In this document: piece by piece, positions 26,411 to 35,304 of the stretch
Numbering within the stretch: the stretch's first letter is position 1
How the letters are laid out: every line of letters begins with the position of its first letter
From: an uncultured Helicobacteraceae bacterium
Lineage (GTDB): Bacteria; Campylobacterota; Campylobacteria; Campylobacterales; Helicobacteraceae
NCBI GenBank assembly: GCA_910578285.1
Contig: CAJTQL010000005.1
Location: 1-64,000, forward strand
Reading direction: 5' to 3'
Length of the DNA: 64,000 nt
Notes under the pieces: model-generated
The model's database searches: none
The model's input: the letters and a program-made list of their open reading frames with translations, nothing else
What the model was told of the DNA's origin: nothing
Translations under genes and position numbers: made by a program

Positions 26411-26794
26411 ATGTATCATGAGATTAACGAAGAATCCATTGAAAAGCTTATGGATATTTTCTATGCTAAGGTGCGCACCGATAAAAGCGGGCTTGGCGAG
26501 ATTTTCAATAAAGCCATTGGGCGCAAAGATGAGGCATGGGAAAAACACAAAGCAAAGATTGCGCTGTTTTGGAAAGGCGTGCTGCTTAACCTTCCCGGAT
26601 ATGATGGGCAACCACTGAAGGCGCACCTTGACCTGCCGCCTTTCCCTCGCGAGCTTTTCGATGTGTGGCTCACGTTGTTTGCACAGAGCTTGGAACAAAT
26701 CTACACAAAAGAAGCTGCAGAGCCCTATTTTAAGCAGGCACAGATGATTGCGCAACGATTCCAAATCATGCTATACGAATACAAACATTCATAA
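26411..26794 (+). CDS. ctb: Group III truncated haemoglobin Ctb
   Basis: 127-residue 2-on-2 globin, the same length as C. jejuni Ctb, which binds oxygen and NO and moderates respiration and nitrosative stress. The proximal His is H72 in HLDLPPFP. The B-helix Tyr is in DIFYAKV (Y18), and a Trp at the G8 position is near W86. ATG 26411 is chosen because AGGAG sits five bases before it; the ATG three bases upstream is too close. It is followed after 13 bases by hugZ, linking a haem protein with haem degradation. Confidence 0.92.
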   Translation: MYHEINEESIEKLMDIFYAKVRTDKSGLGEIFNKAIGRKDEAWEKHKAKIALFWKGVLLNLPGYDGQPLKAHLDLPPFPRELFDVWLTLFAQSLEQIYTKEAAEPYFKQAQMIAQRFQIMLYEYKHS

Positions 26795-26807
26795 TAAAGG
26801 AAAACTA

Positions 26808-27563
26808 ATGAATCTCGAAGGCATTGTCGAACACATGAACAATGACCATAGCCATGCACTCTTGCGCCTTGCGCAAAAATATGGCAACAAGAACGCACAA
26901 AGCGCAACAATGACTCATGTCGATGCGAGCGGCATAGAAATCAATTATGATGGCACAAAATTACGTCTTAGTTTCCCTATGGCACTCTCCTCACGCGAAG
27001 ATGTCATCGCGGCAATCATTGCACTTTGTCAGGATTCTGCAGCAAATGGCAAAAACGATGGACAAAGCATCGCGACAGAAATCGCCGAGTTTCAAAACTC
27101 GCTTGGCAGCATTATTATTGCAAGCGTAGATTCAAAAGGTAATGCAGTATGCTCGACAGCGCCGCTCATTCGCCACCATGGCAACCACTATATCTACATC
27201 AGCGAAATTGCCGAGCATTATGCGTCTATCGCCGCCAATCCTGATAAACTGCAGATTCTCTTTGTCGAAGATGAGGCAAATGCTCAAACATTGCTCGCGC
27301 GCAAACGTATCACCTACCGCGCACATGCCGAGTTTGTGCAACGTGGCTGTGCCGAGTTTGAGAGTGCGCTCGATTCCTTTGAGCACAGCAAAAAAACAAG
27401 CGGCGCAAAAGTGGCGCGACAGATGAGCGATTTTCACCTCGTACGCCTCGTTTTCATGAGAGGGCGCTTTGTCAAAGGCTTTGGGCAAGCATATGATATT
27501 GATGCAGAAGGCAATGTTATGCATATGGGTGGCGATGTGATGCCCCACAAGAAACCACATTAA
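26808..27563 (+). CDS. hugZ: Haem oxygenase HugZ
   Basis: 251-residue split-barrel haem-degrading enzyme that releases iron from haem in the cytoplasm. MNLEGIVEHMNNDHSHAL at the start is the DUF2470-like part. The central FMN-binding-type barrel has GSIIIASVDSKGN and RAHAEFVQRGC, and the His-containing C-terminal tail ends near PHKKPH, where HugZ carries its haem ligand. The start behind AAAGGAAAA follows ctb by 13 bases. Consistent with Fur-linked iron economy, but no clear Fur box is visible. Confidence 0.88.
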   Translation: MNLEGIVEHMNNDHSHALLRLAQKYGNKNAQSATMTHVDASGIEINYDGTKLRLSFPMALSSREDVIAAIIALCQDSAANGKNDGQSIATEIAEFQNSLGSIIIASVDSKGNAVCSTAPLIRHHGNHYIYISEIAEHYASIAANPDKLQILFVEDEANAQTLLARKRITYRAHAEFVQRGCAEFESALDSFEHSKKTSGAKVARQMSDFHLVRLVFMRGRFVKGFGQAYDIDAEGNVMHMGGDVMPHKKPH

Positions 27564-27578
27564 ACCTAAGGAAACACT

Positions 27579-27941
27579 ATGAAAATAGCGATTATGTGCG
27601 ATTCTCCGCTCCTTGAAAAATGCCTCGAATACTATCTTCGTGATTTCATCGTAGGCTATCGGCAGTGTGATTTTGTCATTGCGGACAAAAACATCGACAT
27701 TGCAAAGCCGCTCTGCCTAATTAGCCTCTCTGAAGATGCCGCAATTATCAAGCCTTTCACGCGTACACAGCTGTTTTTGGGCGTGCAGAAATTTTTCAAA
27801 TCTCTACGCATCAAACCCAGCTTGCGTGAAATTGACGAAAGCCACCCTGACTACCCGCTCAAGAAAAAGATTGAAGATTTGGTTGCACAATTCACAGACG
27901 AGCTGTATTGGGCGGTTAGCGACCATTATGAGAAACGTTAA
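27579..27941 (+). CDS. Conserved hypothetical protein upstream of rsmD
   Basis: 120 residues, soluble, with an acidic C-terminus (IEDLVAQFTDELYWAVSDHYEKR region). No catalytic motif is recognised. The start follows hugZ by 15 bases behind AAGGAAA. The 3' end overlaps rsmD by 14 bases, so it is part of the ctb-hugZ-rsmD-mutS2 run. Confidence 0.7.
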   Translation: MKIAIMCDSPLLEKCLEYYLRDFIVGYRQCDFVIADKNIDIAKPLCLISLSEDAAIIKPFTRTQLFLGVQKFFKSLRIKPSLREIDESHPDYPLKKKIEDLVAQFTDELYWAVSDHYEKR

Positions 27942-28536
27942 TACCAATGTCGCGCTACGCATTCTCGGAGGCAAGCTGCGAGGGCAGAATGTCCGCTTTG
28001 TGCAGACCAACACCACACGTCCCACAAAGGCGATTCTGCGCGAATCACTCTTTGGCACACTCGCGGGCGAGATTGTCGGCGCTGTGTTTGTCGAGATGTT
28101 TGCAGGCAGCGGCTCTGTGGGATTCGAGGCGTTGAGCCGCGGCGCGCAAAAGGTTGTGTTTATCGAACAAAATGAGGCAAATATCTCTCAATTGCGCGAA
28201 AACTGCGCACGTTTCAAGCTCACCGAATCAGCACAAATTTGCTGTGGCGATTGCTTTGCAATTCTTGCGCCCCTGCTTGAGCAGCTGTGTAATTGCGCTC
28301 GCTCCATTGTGCTCTATTGCGACCCGCCCTTTGCCATTCGCGAAGGGCAAGACAGAATCTATGCGCGCTGTGCAGAGTTTTTGGGCAATCTCTGCCTTGA
28401 TTGTGTGCAACACATCATCTTCGAGACGATGAGCAGCGCGAGCCTCCCACCGCATATCGCACATTTTGTGCAGTATAAAAAACGTGCGTTTGGGAAAAGC
28501 GCACTGCAATACTACACAAAGGAGATAGGGTGCTAA
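27928..28536 (+). CDS. rsmD: 16S rRNA guanine-966 N2-methyltransferase RsmD
   Basis: About 202 residues. RsmD methylates G966 of 16S rRNA in the assembling 30S subunit. Signatures are LRILGGKLRG, TRPTKAILRESLFGTL, the SAM-binding FAGSGSVGFEALSRGA and the catalytic DPPF. The ATG at 27928 overlaps the upstream gene by 14 bases and is preferred because the LRILGG core begins just after it. The stop overlaps the next start (GTG). Confidence 0.92.
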   Translation: MRNVNTNVALRILGGKLRGQNVRFVQTNTTRPTKAILRESLFGTLAGEIVGAVFVEMFAGSGSVGFEALSRGAQKVVFIEQNEANISQLRENCARFKLTESAQICCGDCFAILAPLLEQLCNCARSIVLYCDPPFAIREGQDRIYARCAEFLGNLCLDCVQHIIFETMSSASLPPHIAHFVQYKKRAFGKSALQYYTKEIGC

Positions 28537-28889
28537 AAATCCTGCTTGGGCTCGCCTTGATTGCCATGATTCTTTGGTTTGTACGCCGCCTTTCGCATCA
28601 TAATGGGCTCAACACGCTCTTGCGTGCAGGCGAGATTGTCATACTCATTGTGTTTGTGGGCGGAATTGCATTCTATTTCTTTGGCATTCTTGAACAAAAA
28701 AGTGCAAAAAAAGTCAGCGACAAAGTCCTCGCTTTTGAACAAGGCAAAACACTTGTTTGCGGCGCGCAAAAAGTCAGCAACCAAACCCACAATCTCGCAC
28801 GCGGCACGCTCGTTTTTCTCGGCAAAACAGACGAAAACAGGGGCAACAAAATTGAGTTGCGCGCCTGCGAAATCGAATCGACAGAGTAG
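28530..28889 (+). CDS. Small inner-membrane protein
   Basis: 119 residues with two predicted membrane helices (about 2-17 and 31-52) and a basic soluble tail. It starts at GTG, overlapping the rsmD stop by seven bases, and ends four bases before mutS2. No family function recognised; the tight packing argues for a real gene. Confidence 0.72.
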   Translation: MLKILLGLALIAMILWFVRRLSHHNGLNTLLRAGEIVILIVFVGGIAFYFFGILEQKSAKKVSDKVLAFEQGKTLVCGAQKVSNQTHNLARGTLVFLGKTDENRGNKIELRACEIESTE

Positions 28890-28893
28890 CACA

Positions 28894-31140
28894 ATGCACA
28901 ACAACAAGCAGCACGCAAGCTTACAAGTGCTCGCTCAAAAACTCGACCTCACCGAATATTTTCGTGATTTTTTGGGCTTTTTGGCACGTGAAAAGCCACC
29001 ATATCTAGGCGGTGATATTGCCCACAATGCGCTTTTGCTAGCAGAATTAGAGAATCTCGAGTTTGCACCACCACCGCCTCTTGCGCCGCTTCATCGTGAT
29101 ATTGTGCATTTGCAAAAACATGGAATCTTGCACAAAGAAGAAATCTTTGAATGGGTGAAGCTCTTGCGCTACATGCGCTATCTACAAACATTAGAATCAC
29201 CGCCAAAACTCAAAGCTTGGTGGGACAAAATCCACTTCCCCGAGCCGCTGCTTAAGCTCGAATCCGAATATGATTCCAAAGGCGGCTTTGTGCCAGAGAC
29301 ATTCCCCGAGCTCGACAGCCTCTATACTGCGCTTGCGCACGCAAAACGCGAGATGACAGAGAAGATCTATGCCACGCTGCATAGCGAAAAATTGCGCCCT
29401 TATTTGGTTGATTCGCAACTACATCTGCAAGATAATCTCGAAACATTGCTTGTGCGCAATGGATTTGCTGCTGTGCAAAAAGCCGACATCATCGCGCGCA
29501 GCAGCGGTGGCTTTTTCTATATCCTGCCCCACTCTGTCGCGCATTTGCAACAAAAATGCAGCGAGCTGCAAAACAAGATTCTGCTGCTTGAGCACAGAAT
29601 CTGTGCGCAGCATTCGCAAATAATGAGCAAACACACACCCTTTTTGCGCTATCTTGATTCCGAGTTTGACAAATTTGACCACCTGCAAGCGCGCGTTTGC
29701 TTCGCCAAATCGCGAACGCTCTCATTTTTGATTCCATCGCGCGAGAAAGGCAAGGACAATGTGATTGTCCTTGTGGACTTCGCACACCCGGCAATCACAC
29801 ACCCAAAGCCCATTAGTATCGATTTTAGCAAACCGATTTTGCTCATCACCGGCGTGAATGCGGGCGGGAAAACAATGCTGCTCAAATCTTTGCTGTCTGC
29901 TGCGCTGCTTAGCAAACTCTTGCTGCCAATGGCACTCAATGTGCACAAATCCAGCATTGGGCATTTTCGGCATATCGAGGCGATTCTTGACGACCCGCAA
30001 GATGTCAAAAATGACATCTCGACATTTGCAGGGCGCATGCTCCTCTTTAGCGCACTCTTTTCTGCCGACAAGCAGGGCAGCCTCGTTGGTGTCGATGAAA
30101 TCGAGCTTGGGACAGATAGCGATGAGGCAGCGAGCCTCTTTAAGGTCTTGCTCGAGCGCCTCATCGAACGCAAACATAAGATTGTCCTTACCACGCATCA
30201 TAAGCGGCTTGCAGCACTGATGAGCTCAAACCCGCACATTGAGCTCATTGCCGCACTCTATGATGAAAAAAATCGCCGCCCAATGTTTTCTTTCTTGCAA
30301 GGCACGATTGGTAAAAGCTATGCCTTTGAAACCGCATTGCGCTATCAGATTCCGCCCGACATCGTCGACGAAGCGCGCAAGGTGTATGGCGAGGACAAAG
30401 AAAAACTCAACGAGCTTATCGAAAAAAGCGCACAGCTCGAGCTAGAATTGCAACGCAAAAACAAAACATTGAGCAATGAAATTGCAAAAGTAAAGCAAAA
30501 AACGCAATATTTGCAGAATCTCATCACCGAACAGCACGAGAACTTTGCCGCACGCAAACGGGAGCTAGAAAATGAGTATGGGCAAGCCATTGCGCTCGCA
30601 AAAGAGGCGGCAAAAAAGCAAAGCCAAAGCGAGATTCACCAAACGATGAGCAACGCAAACAAGATTTTGCAAAGTATCAAGAACCACGATGTGCAGCGCC
30701 CCAAAGCCGAGCGTGAGTTTTGCGTGGGCGATTATGTCAAGGTGCGCAAAAATCGTGGCAGGATTGTTGCGCTAAAAAAAGACAAGGCAATTGTCGAGCT
30801 TGATTTTGGTGTGCGCATGCATTTTTTGTTGCATGAACTTTCGCTTTGCGACGTTGCGCCGTTTGTGCCCAAAACGAGTGTGCAAGTCAGCAGCAAAGCA
30901 AGCAATGTGAGCCTCGATTTGCATGGATTGCGCAGCGATGAAGCGATTGAGCGGCTCGATAGCTTCTTATCGGACGCATTGATTGCTGGTTTTGACGAAG
31001 TGCTCGTTTATCATGGAATCGGCACGGGCAAGCTCGCGTTTGCCGTGCGCGAGTTTCTCAAAAGCCACCCGAAGGTACGCGATTTTTCGGATGCCACTCC
31101 GCAGCTCGGTGGGCTTGGCGCAAAGATTGTGCGGCTGTGA
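28894..31140 (+). CDS. mutS2: MutS2 ATPase/endonuclease
   Basis: 748 residues. MutS2 binds branched DNA and stalled ribosomes; in Helicobacter it suppresses homologous recombination. The N-terminal core leads into the ATPase with Walker A GVNAGGKT (about 319-326) and Walker B VGVDEIELGTDSDEA. A coiled coil lies near 500-590, and a C-terminal Smr nuclease domain has DLHGLRSDEAIERL (about 675) and HGIGTG. The usual Pro of GPNxGGKT is replaced by Val. The ATG at 28894 is four bases after the preceding stop. Core gene separating the two defence islands. Confidence 0.94.
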   Translation: MHNNKQHASLQVLAQKLDLTEYFRDFLGFLAREKPPYLGGDIAHNALLLAELENLEFAPPPPLAPLHRDIVHLQKHGILHKEEIFEWVKLLRYMRYLQTLESPPKLKAWWDKIHFPEPLLKLESEYDSKGGFVPETFPELDSLYTALAHAKREMTEKIYATLHSEKLRPYLVDSQLHLQDNLETLLVRNGFAAVQKADIIARSSGGFFYILPHSVAHLQQKCSELQNKILLLEHRICAQHSQIMSKHTPFLRYLDSEFDKFDHLQARVCFAKSRTLSFLIPSREKGKDNVIVLVDFAHPAITHPKPISIDFSKPILLITGVNAGGKTMLLKSLLSAALLSKLLLPMALNVHKSSIGHFRHIEAILDDPQDVKNDISTFAGRMLLFSALFSADKQGSLVGVDEIELGTDSDEAASLFKVLLERLIERKHKIVLTTHHKRLAALMSSNPHIELIAALYDEKNRRPMFSFLQGTIGKSYAFETALRYQIPPDIVDEARKVYGEDKEKLNELIEKSAQLELELQRKNKTLSNEIAKVKQKTQYLQNLITEQHENFAARKRELENEYGQAIALAKEAAKKQSQSEIHQTMSNANKILQSIKNHDVQRPKAEREFCVGDYVKVRKNRGRIVALKKDKAIVELDFGVRMHFLLHELSLCDVAPFVPKTSVQVSSKASNVSLDLHGLRSDEAIERLDSFLSDALIAGFDEVLVYHGIGTGKLAFAVREFLKSHPKVRDFSDATPQLGGLGAKIVRL

Positions 31141-31160
31141 ATTTTAGATTGGAGCAATCA

Positions 31161-32384
31161 ATGTTAATTGAATTAAAGATAAAGAATTGTTTCTCGATAC
31201 AAGATGAGCAAACATTGAGCTTTGTTGCAAGCGATGATACAATGATTAGACACAATACCTTTCAAGCGGCAAATCTTACGTTGCTTAAAAGTGTTGCCGT
31301 ATACGGAGCAAATGCGGCAGGGAAAACGAATCTTGTTCGGATTATCAGCATAATGAAACACTTGATTCTTGAAAGCACGGAAAGGAAAATAGGCGACAAT
31401 TTGCAGATTACTCCATTTTTGCTTGGAAACGATAAAAATAATCCTTCAGAACTTGAAATTGCTTTTGTAATAGATGATGTGAAATATCGATATGGCTTTA
31501 GTCTAAATCGTAATAGATTCTTAGAGGAATGGCTATTTGCATATCCAGACAATGAGCCACAACAATGGTTTTTACGTTGTTATGATGCAAATCAGGATAA
31601 AGACGAGTTTGATTGGAGTGAGCATTTTCAAGATGAAACCAATGCGCAACAGAAAACTAGAGAAAACGTATTGTTCTTATCTGCAGCAATCAAATGGAAC
31701 AATAAACAGTTACGTCCCATCTTTAAATGGTTTCACAATCTCAATATTAGTAGCATAATGGGTTTTTATAATGCAAAAAACTTGAGCGTCGAAATGCTAA
31801 AAGATAATAAAATAAATTTCTTGAAGTATATCAAAGATGTAGATTTGGATATTGAGGACATAAAGATTGAAGAAAAAGAGATAAACATGCAAGAGTTGCC
31901 TTATGAGTTAAGAAATATGCTATTGGATAATCCAGAAAAAATTAGCAAAATTGATATAAAAACACTACATTTTGACCAAGATGGAAATATTGTTGAATTT
32001 TATATACAGCAAGAATCTGATGGAACAAAAAAGTTTTTTGAGTTTCTAGGTCCAATTATGGATACATTGGAAAATGGAAAGATTCTTGTTATCGATGAAT
32101 TACATAATCATCTCCACCCCATGATGACAAAATTCATTATTGGACTATTCCATAGCAAAAGTTTCAATAAAAATAATGCACAGCTCCTATTCACGACACA
32201 TGAAACCTCTGTTTTAAGTGATGAAATATTCAGAAAAGACCAAGTTTACTTTTGTGAGAAACAAAACAAAGCAACAAGGTTTTATTCCATGAGTGATTTC
32301 AATGGCATCAAAGAAGATTGGGACTTTGAACAATCCTATCTCTTAGGTCGCTTTGGTGCCTTACCAAACATACTGCAACCATGA
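31161..32384 (+). CDS. RloA/AbiLi-type AAA ATPase (abortive infection)
   Basis: 407-residue OLD-like AAA15 ATPase. Walker A GANAAGKT at 49-56, ABC-like Walker B LVIDELHNHLHP near 310-321, and TTHETSVLSDE near 345. RloA/AbiLi proteins pair with a TOPRIM-type RloB/AbiLii partner, here the next frame. Related ATPase/TOPRIM pairs (AbiL, PARIS) act in phage defence. GGAG precedes the ATG. Strongly AT-rich compared with mutS2 20 bases upstream, so acquired. The ATPase itself looks complete. Confidence 0.82.
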   Translation: MLIELKIKNCFSIQDEQTLSFVASDDTMIRHNTFQAANLTLLKSVAVYGANAAGKTNLVRIISIMKHLILESTERKIGDNLQITPFLLGNDKNNPSELEIAFVIDDVKYRYGFSLNRNRFLEEWLFAYPDNEPQQWFLRCYDANQDKDEFDWSEHFQDETNAQQKTRENVLFLSAAIKWNNKQLRPIFKWFHNLNISSIMGFYNAKNLSVEMLKDNKINFLKYIKDVDLDIEDIKIEEKEINMQELPYELRNMLLDNPEKISKIDIKTLHFDQDGNIVEFYIQQESDGTKKFFEFLGPIMDTLENGKILVIDELHNHLHPMMTKFIIGLFHSKSFNKNNAQLLFTTHETSVLSDEIFRKDQVYFCEKQNKATRFYSMSDFNGIKEDWDFEQSYLLGRFGALPNILQP

Positions 32385-32394
32385 GGAGCAAATA

Positions 32395-33099
32395 TTGGGA
32401 ACACATGATATTTTCAAGAAAAGGCAAGCAAATGCAAACAAAGATTTTAGGCAAAAATCAAAAGAAAAAGAACCTAGAATTACTATACTAATCGTTACCG
32501 AGGGAGAAAAAACGGAAAAGAATTATCTTGAAGCATTAAAAAAATATTTAGAAGTTACAAATACACACATCATCATTGACCCAAAATCAGACCCAACGCC
32601 AAGCAACGTTGTTAGGTATGCGATAAAAAAGAAGAAGGAGGGATATGACTATATTTATTGCCTCATTGATAGAGACATGCATGATAAGGACGACTTTAAA
32701 AACGCTCTCAAAGAAGCACAAAAGAATAACCTGATAAGTATTGTATCAGACCCTTGTTTTGAATATTGGATTCTGTTGCATTTTACATACATAGCCAAAC
32801 AATTTGGACAAGCTGAATTGAGCCCTTGTAATAATTTGATAGATGAGCATCTCCTTAAATATATCAATAAAGACAAAACAAAGAATTAAATTGATAGGAA
32901 AACTTTTAAGGCGAGTTATAACTTCACAGATACTATAAAACATCGCTTAAAAATAGCCATTCAAAATGCCAAAATAATCAATAAAATTAATGAAGAAAAT
33001 AAAAAAATCGAGGAAAGAAAATCGCCCTATACACAGGTTATATATTTAGTGGAAAAACTACAAGAACTAGCAAAAGATTCCATGCATATAGTGAATTAA
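32395..33099 (+). pseudogene. RloB/AbiLii-like TOPRIM protein, in-frame TAA
   Basis: The TTG start sits behind GAGGAG, ten bases after rloA. The first 164 residues carry VTEGEKTEKNYLEAL (TOPRIM Glu), CLIDRDMHD (Asp pair) and SDPCFEYWILLHF, the RloB signature. TAA at 32887-32889 ends it, but the same frame runs on with IDRKTFKASYNF and SPYTQVIYLVEKLQELA to TAA at 33097, which is how RloB proteins normally end. The full frame would be 235 codons. A nonsense change (CAA or TAT to TAA) is likely. Between 33100 and 33228 a short frame with one membrane helix (ILGLVAITVVPILGF) is present, but I would not call it a gene. Confidence 0.7.
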
Positions 33100-33229
33100 A
33101 AACTATGCAAAATTTTGGGACTTGTTGCCATTACCGTCGTGCCTATTTTGGGATTTCTTGCCGCAATTATGTGTATAAGACAAAAAAATATCCGAAATTC
33201 TGTTATTGCAAAAACTAGGAGGAAATAAA

Positions 33230-35296
33230 ATGTTCAGCATTGAGGAAATCATAGAAGACAACACCAAAGAACAGCTGAAAGCTCTTAATATCGACTATTA
33301 CACCAAAACGCAAAAGATTAATGCAGAGATCGATTCCGCTCTTGCCAAGTATCCCAGTAAAAGTGGGGGCATGGGCAAAAACTATCCTGACATTAAACTT
33401 TTTCTTCAAACGAACGCTTTACGCAAAATCCCCGTGATGATAGAAATTAAGGGCACAAAAGGCAAGCTTGCAAAACTCAAAAATGATGAAGTAGAAAACC
33501 TAAGCGATAAAGGCAAAATGTTATTCAAAAATATATCTGAATACGCCCTCAATGGTGCTGTGCATTATGCCAATGCTATTTTGGATTATACATATAGCTA
33601 CGATGAAGTCATAGCGCTTGGAATCAATGGTTACTACAAAGATGAGACAAGGAAAGACATCACTACCGAATACGCCTTTTATTATCTCAATCGCAAAAAT
33701 CTTTCAATGCCTAAAAAAATTGGTGATTATAAAGATTTATCTGTCTTATCAAGCAAACATTTAGAGGAACTTATCCAAACCATAGACAATTTAAATCTAA
33801 GCGATAAAGAGCGTGAGAGACTCATGGAAGACCTTGAAAGCGATACAGAAATCAAACTGAATGCGCTCAATCAATTTATGCATGATGAAATTTTAAATAT
33901 CAATCCAAACACACGCGTAGCTTTGCTTGTGGGCATGATAATGGCAGCACAAGGAGTAAGGGGGCAAATAAAGCCATTGCAAATAGAAGAGCTCACTGGA
34001 GAAACAGGCACATACTCAAATGATGGGCAAATTTTCATCAGCAAAATCACAGATTTTTTAGACCACAAAAATCTTCCAAAAGAAAAAATTGCAATGGTTA
34101 TCAACGACCTAGAATCCGCCTTTATCCATTCTAAGCTTTGGCAGCACAAAACCTATACCAATCCTAGAGAGAATGCAAATGAAAGCCCATTAAAAAAAAT
34201 CTATACTCAAGTACTCGATAATATACTTCCGCTTGTCAAAAAGCTACAAACCGCAGACATTGCTGGCAGGCTTTTTAATTCTATCACAAAATGGCTCGAA
34301 GTACCCGATAATGAAAAAAACGATGTCGTGCTTACACCACGTTATGTCGTAGATTTAATGGTGGCTCTTGCTGGTGTCAATAAAGATTCCTATGTTTGGG
34401 ACTATGCCACAGGCTCTGGAGCATTCCTGATTTCAGCAATGAATGCAATGACAAAAGATTGTGAGACTATCCAAAGTCCACAAGAAAAAGAATCAAAAAT
34501 TGCCCACATCAAAGCCTATCAACTTCTAGGGCTAGAAAAACGAACCGATATTTATTTGCTTGGAATTCTCAATATGATATTGCTAGATGACGGCTCTGCA
34601 AATCTCTTGCATAAAGACAGTCTCACAAGCTTTGAGGGCACGTACGAGCAAGGAAATAAAAGTGGGCAGCCTTTCCCTGCGGATTGTTTTTTGCTCAACC
34701 CTCCATACTCTGCCGCAGGCAAGGGCTTTATATTTGTCGAGCGAGCACTAAAGAAAATGAATAGAGGCAGGGCATGCATTATTATCCAAGAAAATGCGGG
34801 CAGCGGCAATGGATTACCTTATACTAAGGACATTTTAACACATAGCACCTTGCTTGCTAGCATCAAAATGCCTGTGGATTTGTTTGTGGGTAAATCAAGT
34901 GTACAAACGGCAATTTACCTCTTTGACGTTGGCACACCACATAATACGAAACATTTAGTCAAGTTCATTGACTTTAGCAACGATGGCTATACAAGAGCCG
35001 CACGTAAAAAAGCAAAGGCAAGCACGAATCTTAAAGATACAGATAATGCTAAAGCGCGTTATGAAGAGCTTGTTAATATCATACTCTATGGAAGTGGATA
35101 TTTGCATTATTACAAAGAGCATTTTATCGAAGATAGGATTACCCTAGAAGGCAAAGACTGGACATTTGCACAACATCAAGTCATTGACACGAAGCCCAAG
35201 CTAGGAGACTTTAAGAAATGCGTGAGTGAATATCTCGCTTGGGAAGTTAGCAATGTGCTAAAAAATTCAAAGGCGAATGAACCAAATTTTCCCTAA
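33230..35296 (+). CDS. BcgI-like fused nuclease/methyltransferase (type IIB/I-like)
   Basis: 688 residues. The N-terminal nuclease core is PD (53-54), then E72-I-K74, a PD-ExK site. The methyltransferase part has YATGSGAFLISAM (motif I, near 391) and LLNPPYSA (motif IV, near 490), as in HsdM adenine methylases. The protein thus merges restriction and methylation and needs a separate specificity subunit, encoded next, the arrangement of BcgI-type enzymes. ATG 33230 follows AGGAGG by six bases. No HsdR gene is nearby, consistent with a fused nuclease. Activity depends on the phase state of the S gene. Confidence 0.85.
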   Translation: MFSIEEIIEDNTKEQLKALNIDYYTKTQKINAEIDSALAKYPSKSGGMGKNYPDIKLFLQTNALRKIPVMIEIKGTKGKLAKLKNDEVENLSDKGKMLFKNISEYALNGAVHYANAILDYTYSYDEVIALGINGYYKDETRKDITTEYAFYYLNRKNLSMPKKIGDYKDLSVLSSKHLEELIQTIDNLNLSDKERERLMEDLESDTEIKLNALNQFMHDEILNINPNTRVALLVGMIMAAQGVRGQIKPLQIEELTGETGTYSNDGQIFISKITDFLDHKNLPKEKIAMVINDLESAFIHSKLWQHKTYTNPRENANESPLKKIYTQVLDNILPLVKKLQTADIAGRLFNSITKWLEVPDNEKNDVVLTPRYVVDLMVALAGVNKDSYVWDYATGSGAFLISAMNAMTKDCETIQSPQEKESKIAHIKAYQLLGLEKRTDIYLLGILNMILLDDGSANLLHKDSLTSFEGTYEQGNKSGQPFPADCFLLNPPYSAAGKGFIFVERALKKMNRGRACIIIQENAGSGNGLPYTKDILTHSTLLASIKMPVDLFVGKSSVQTAIYLFDVGTPHNTKHLVKFIDFSNDGYTRAARKKAKASTNLKDTDNAKARYEELVNIILYGSGYLHYYKEHFIEDRITLEGKDWTFAQHQVIDTKPKLGDFKKCVSEYLAWEVSNVLKNSKANEPNFP

Positions 35297-35304
35297 GCCC
35301 CCGC

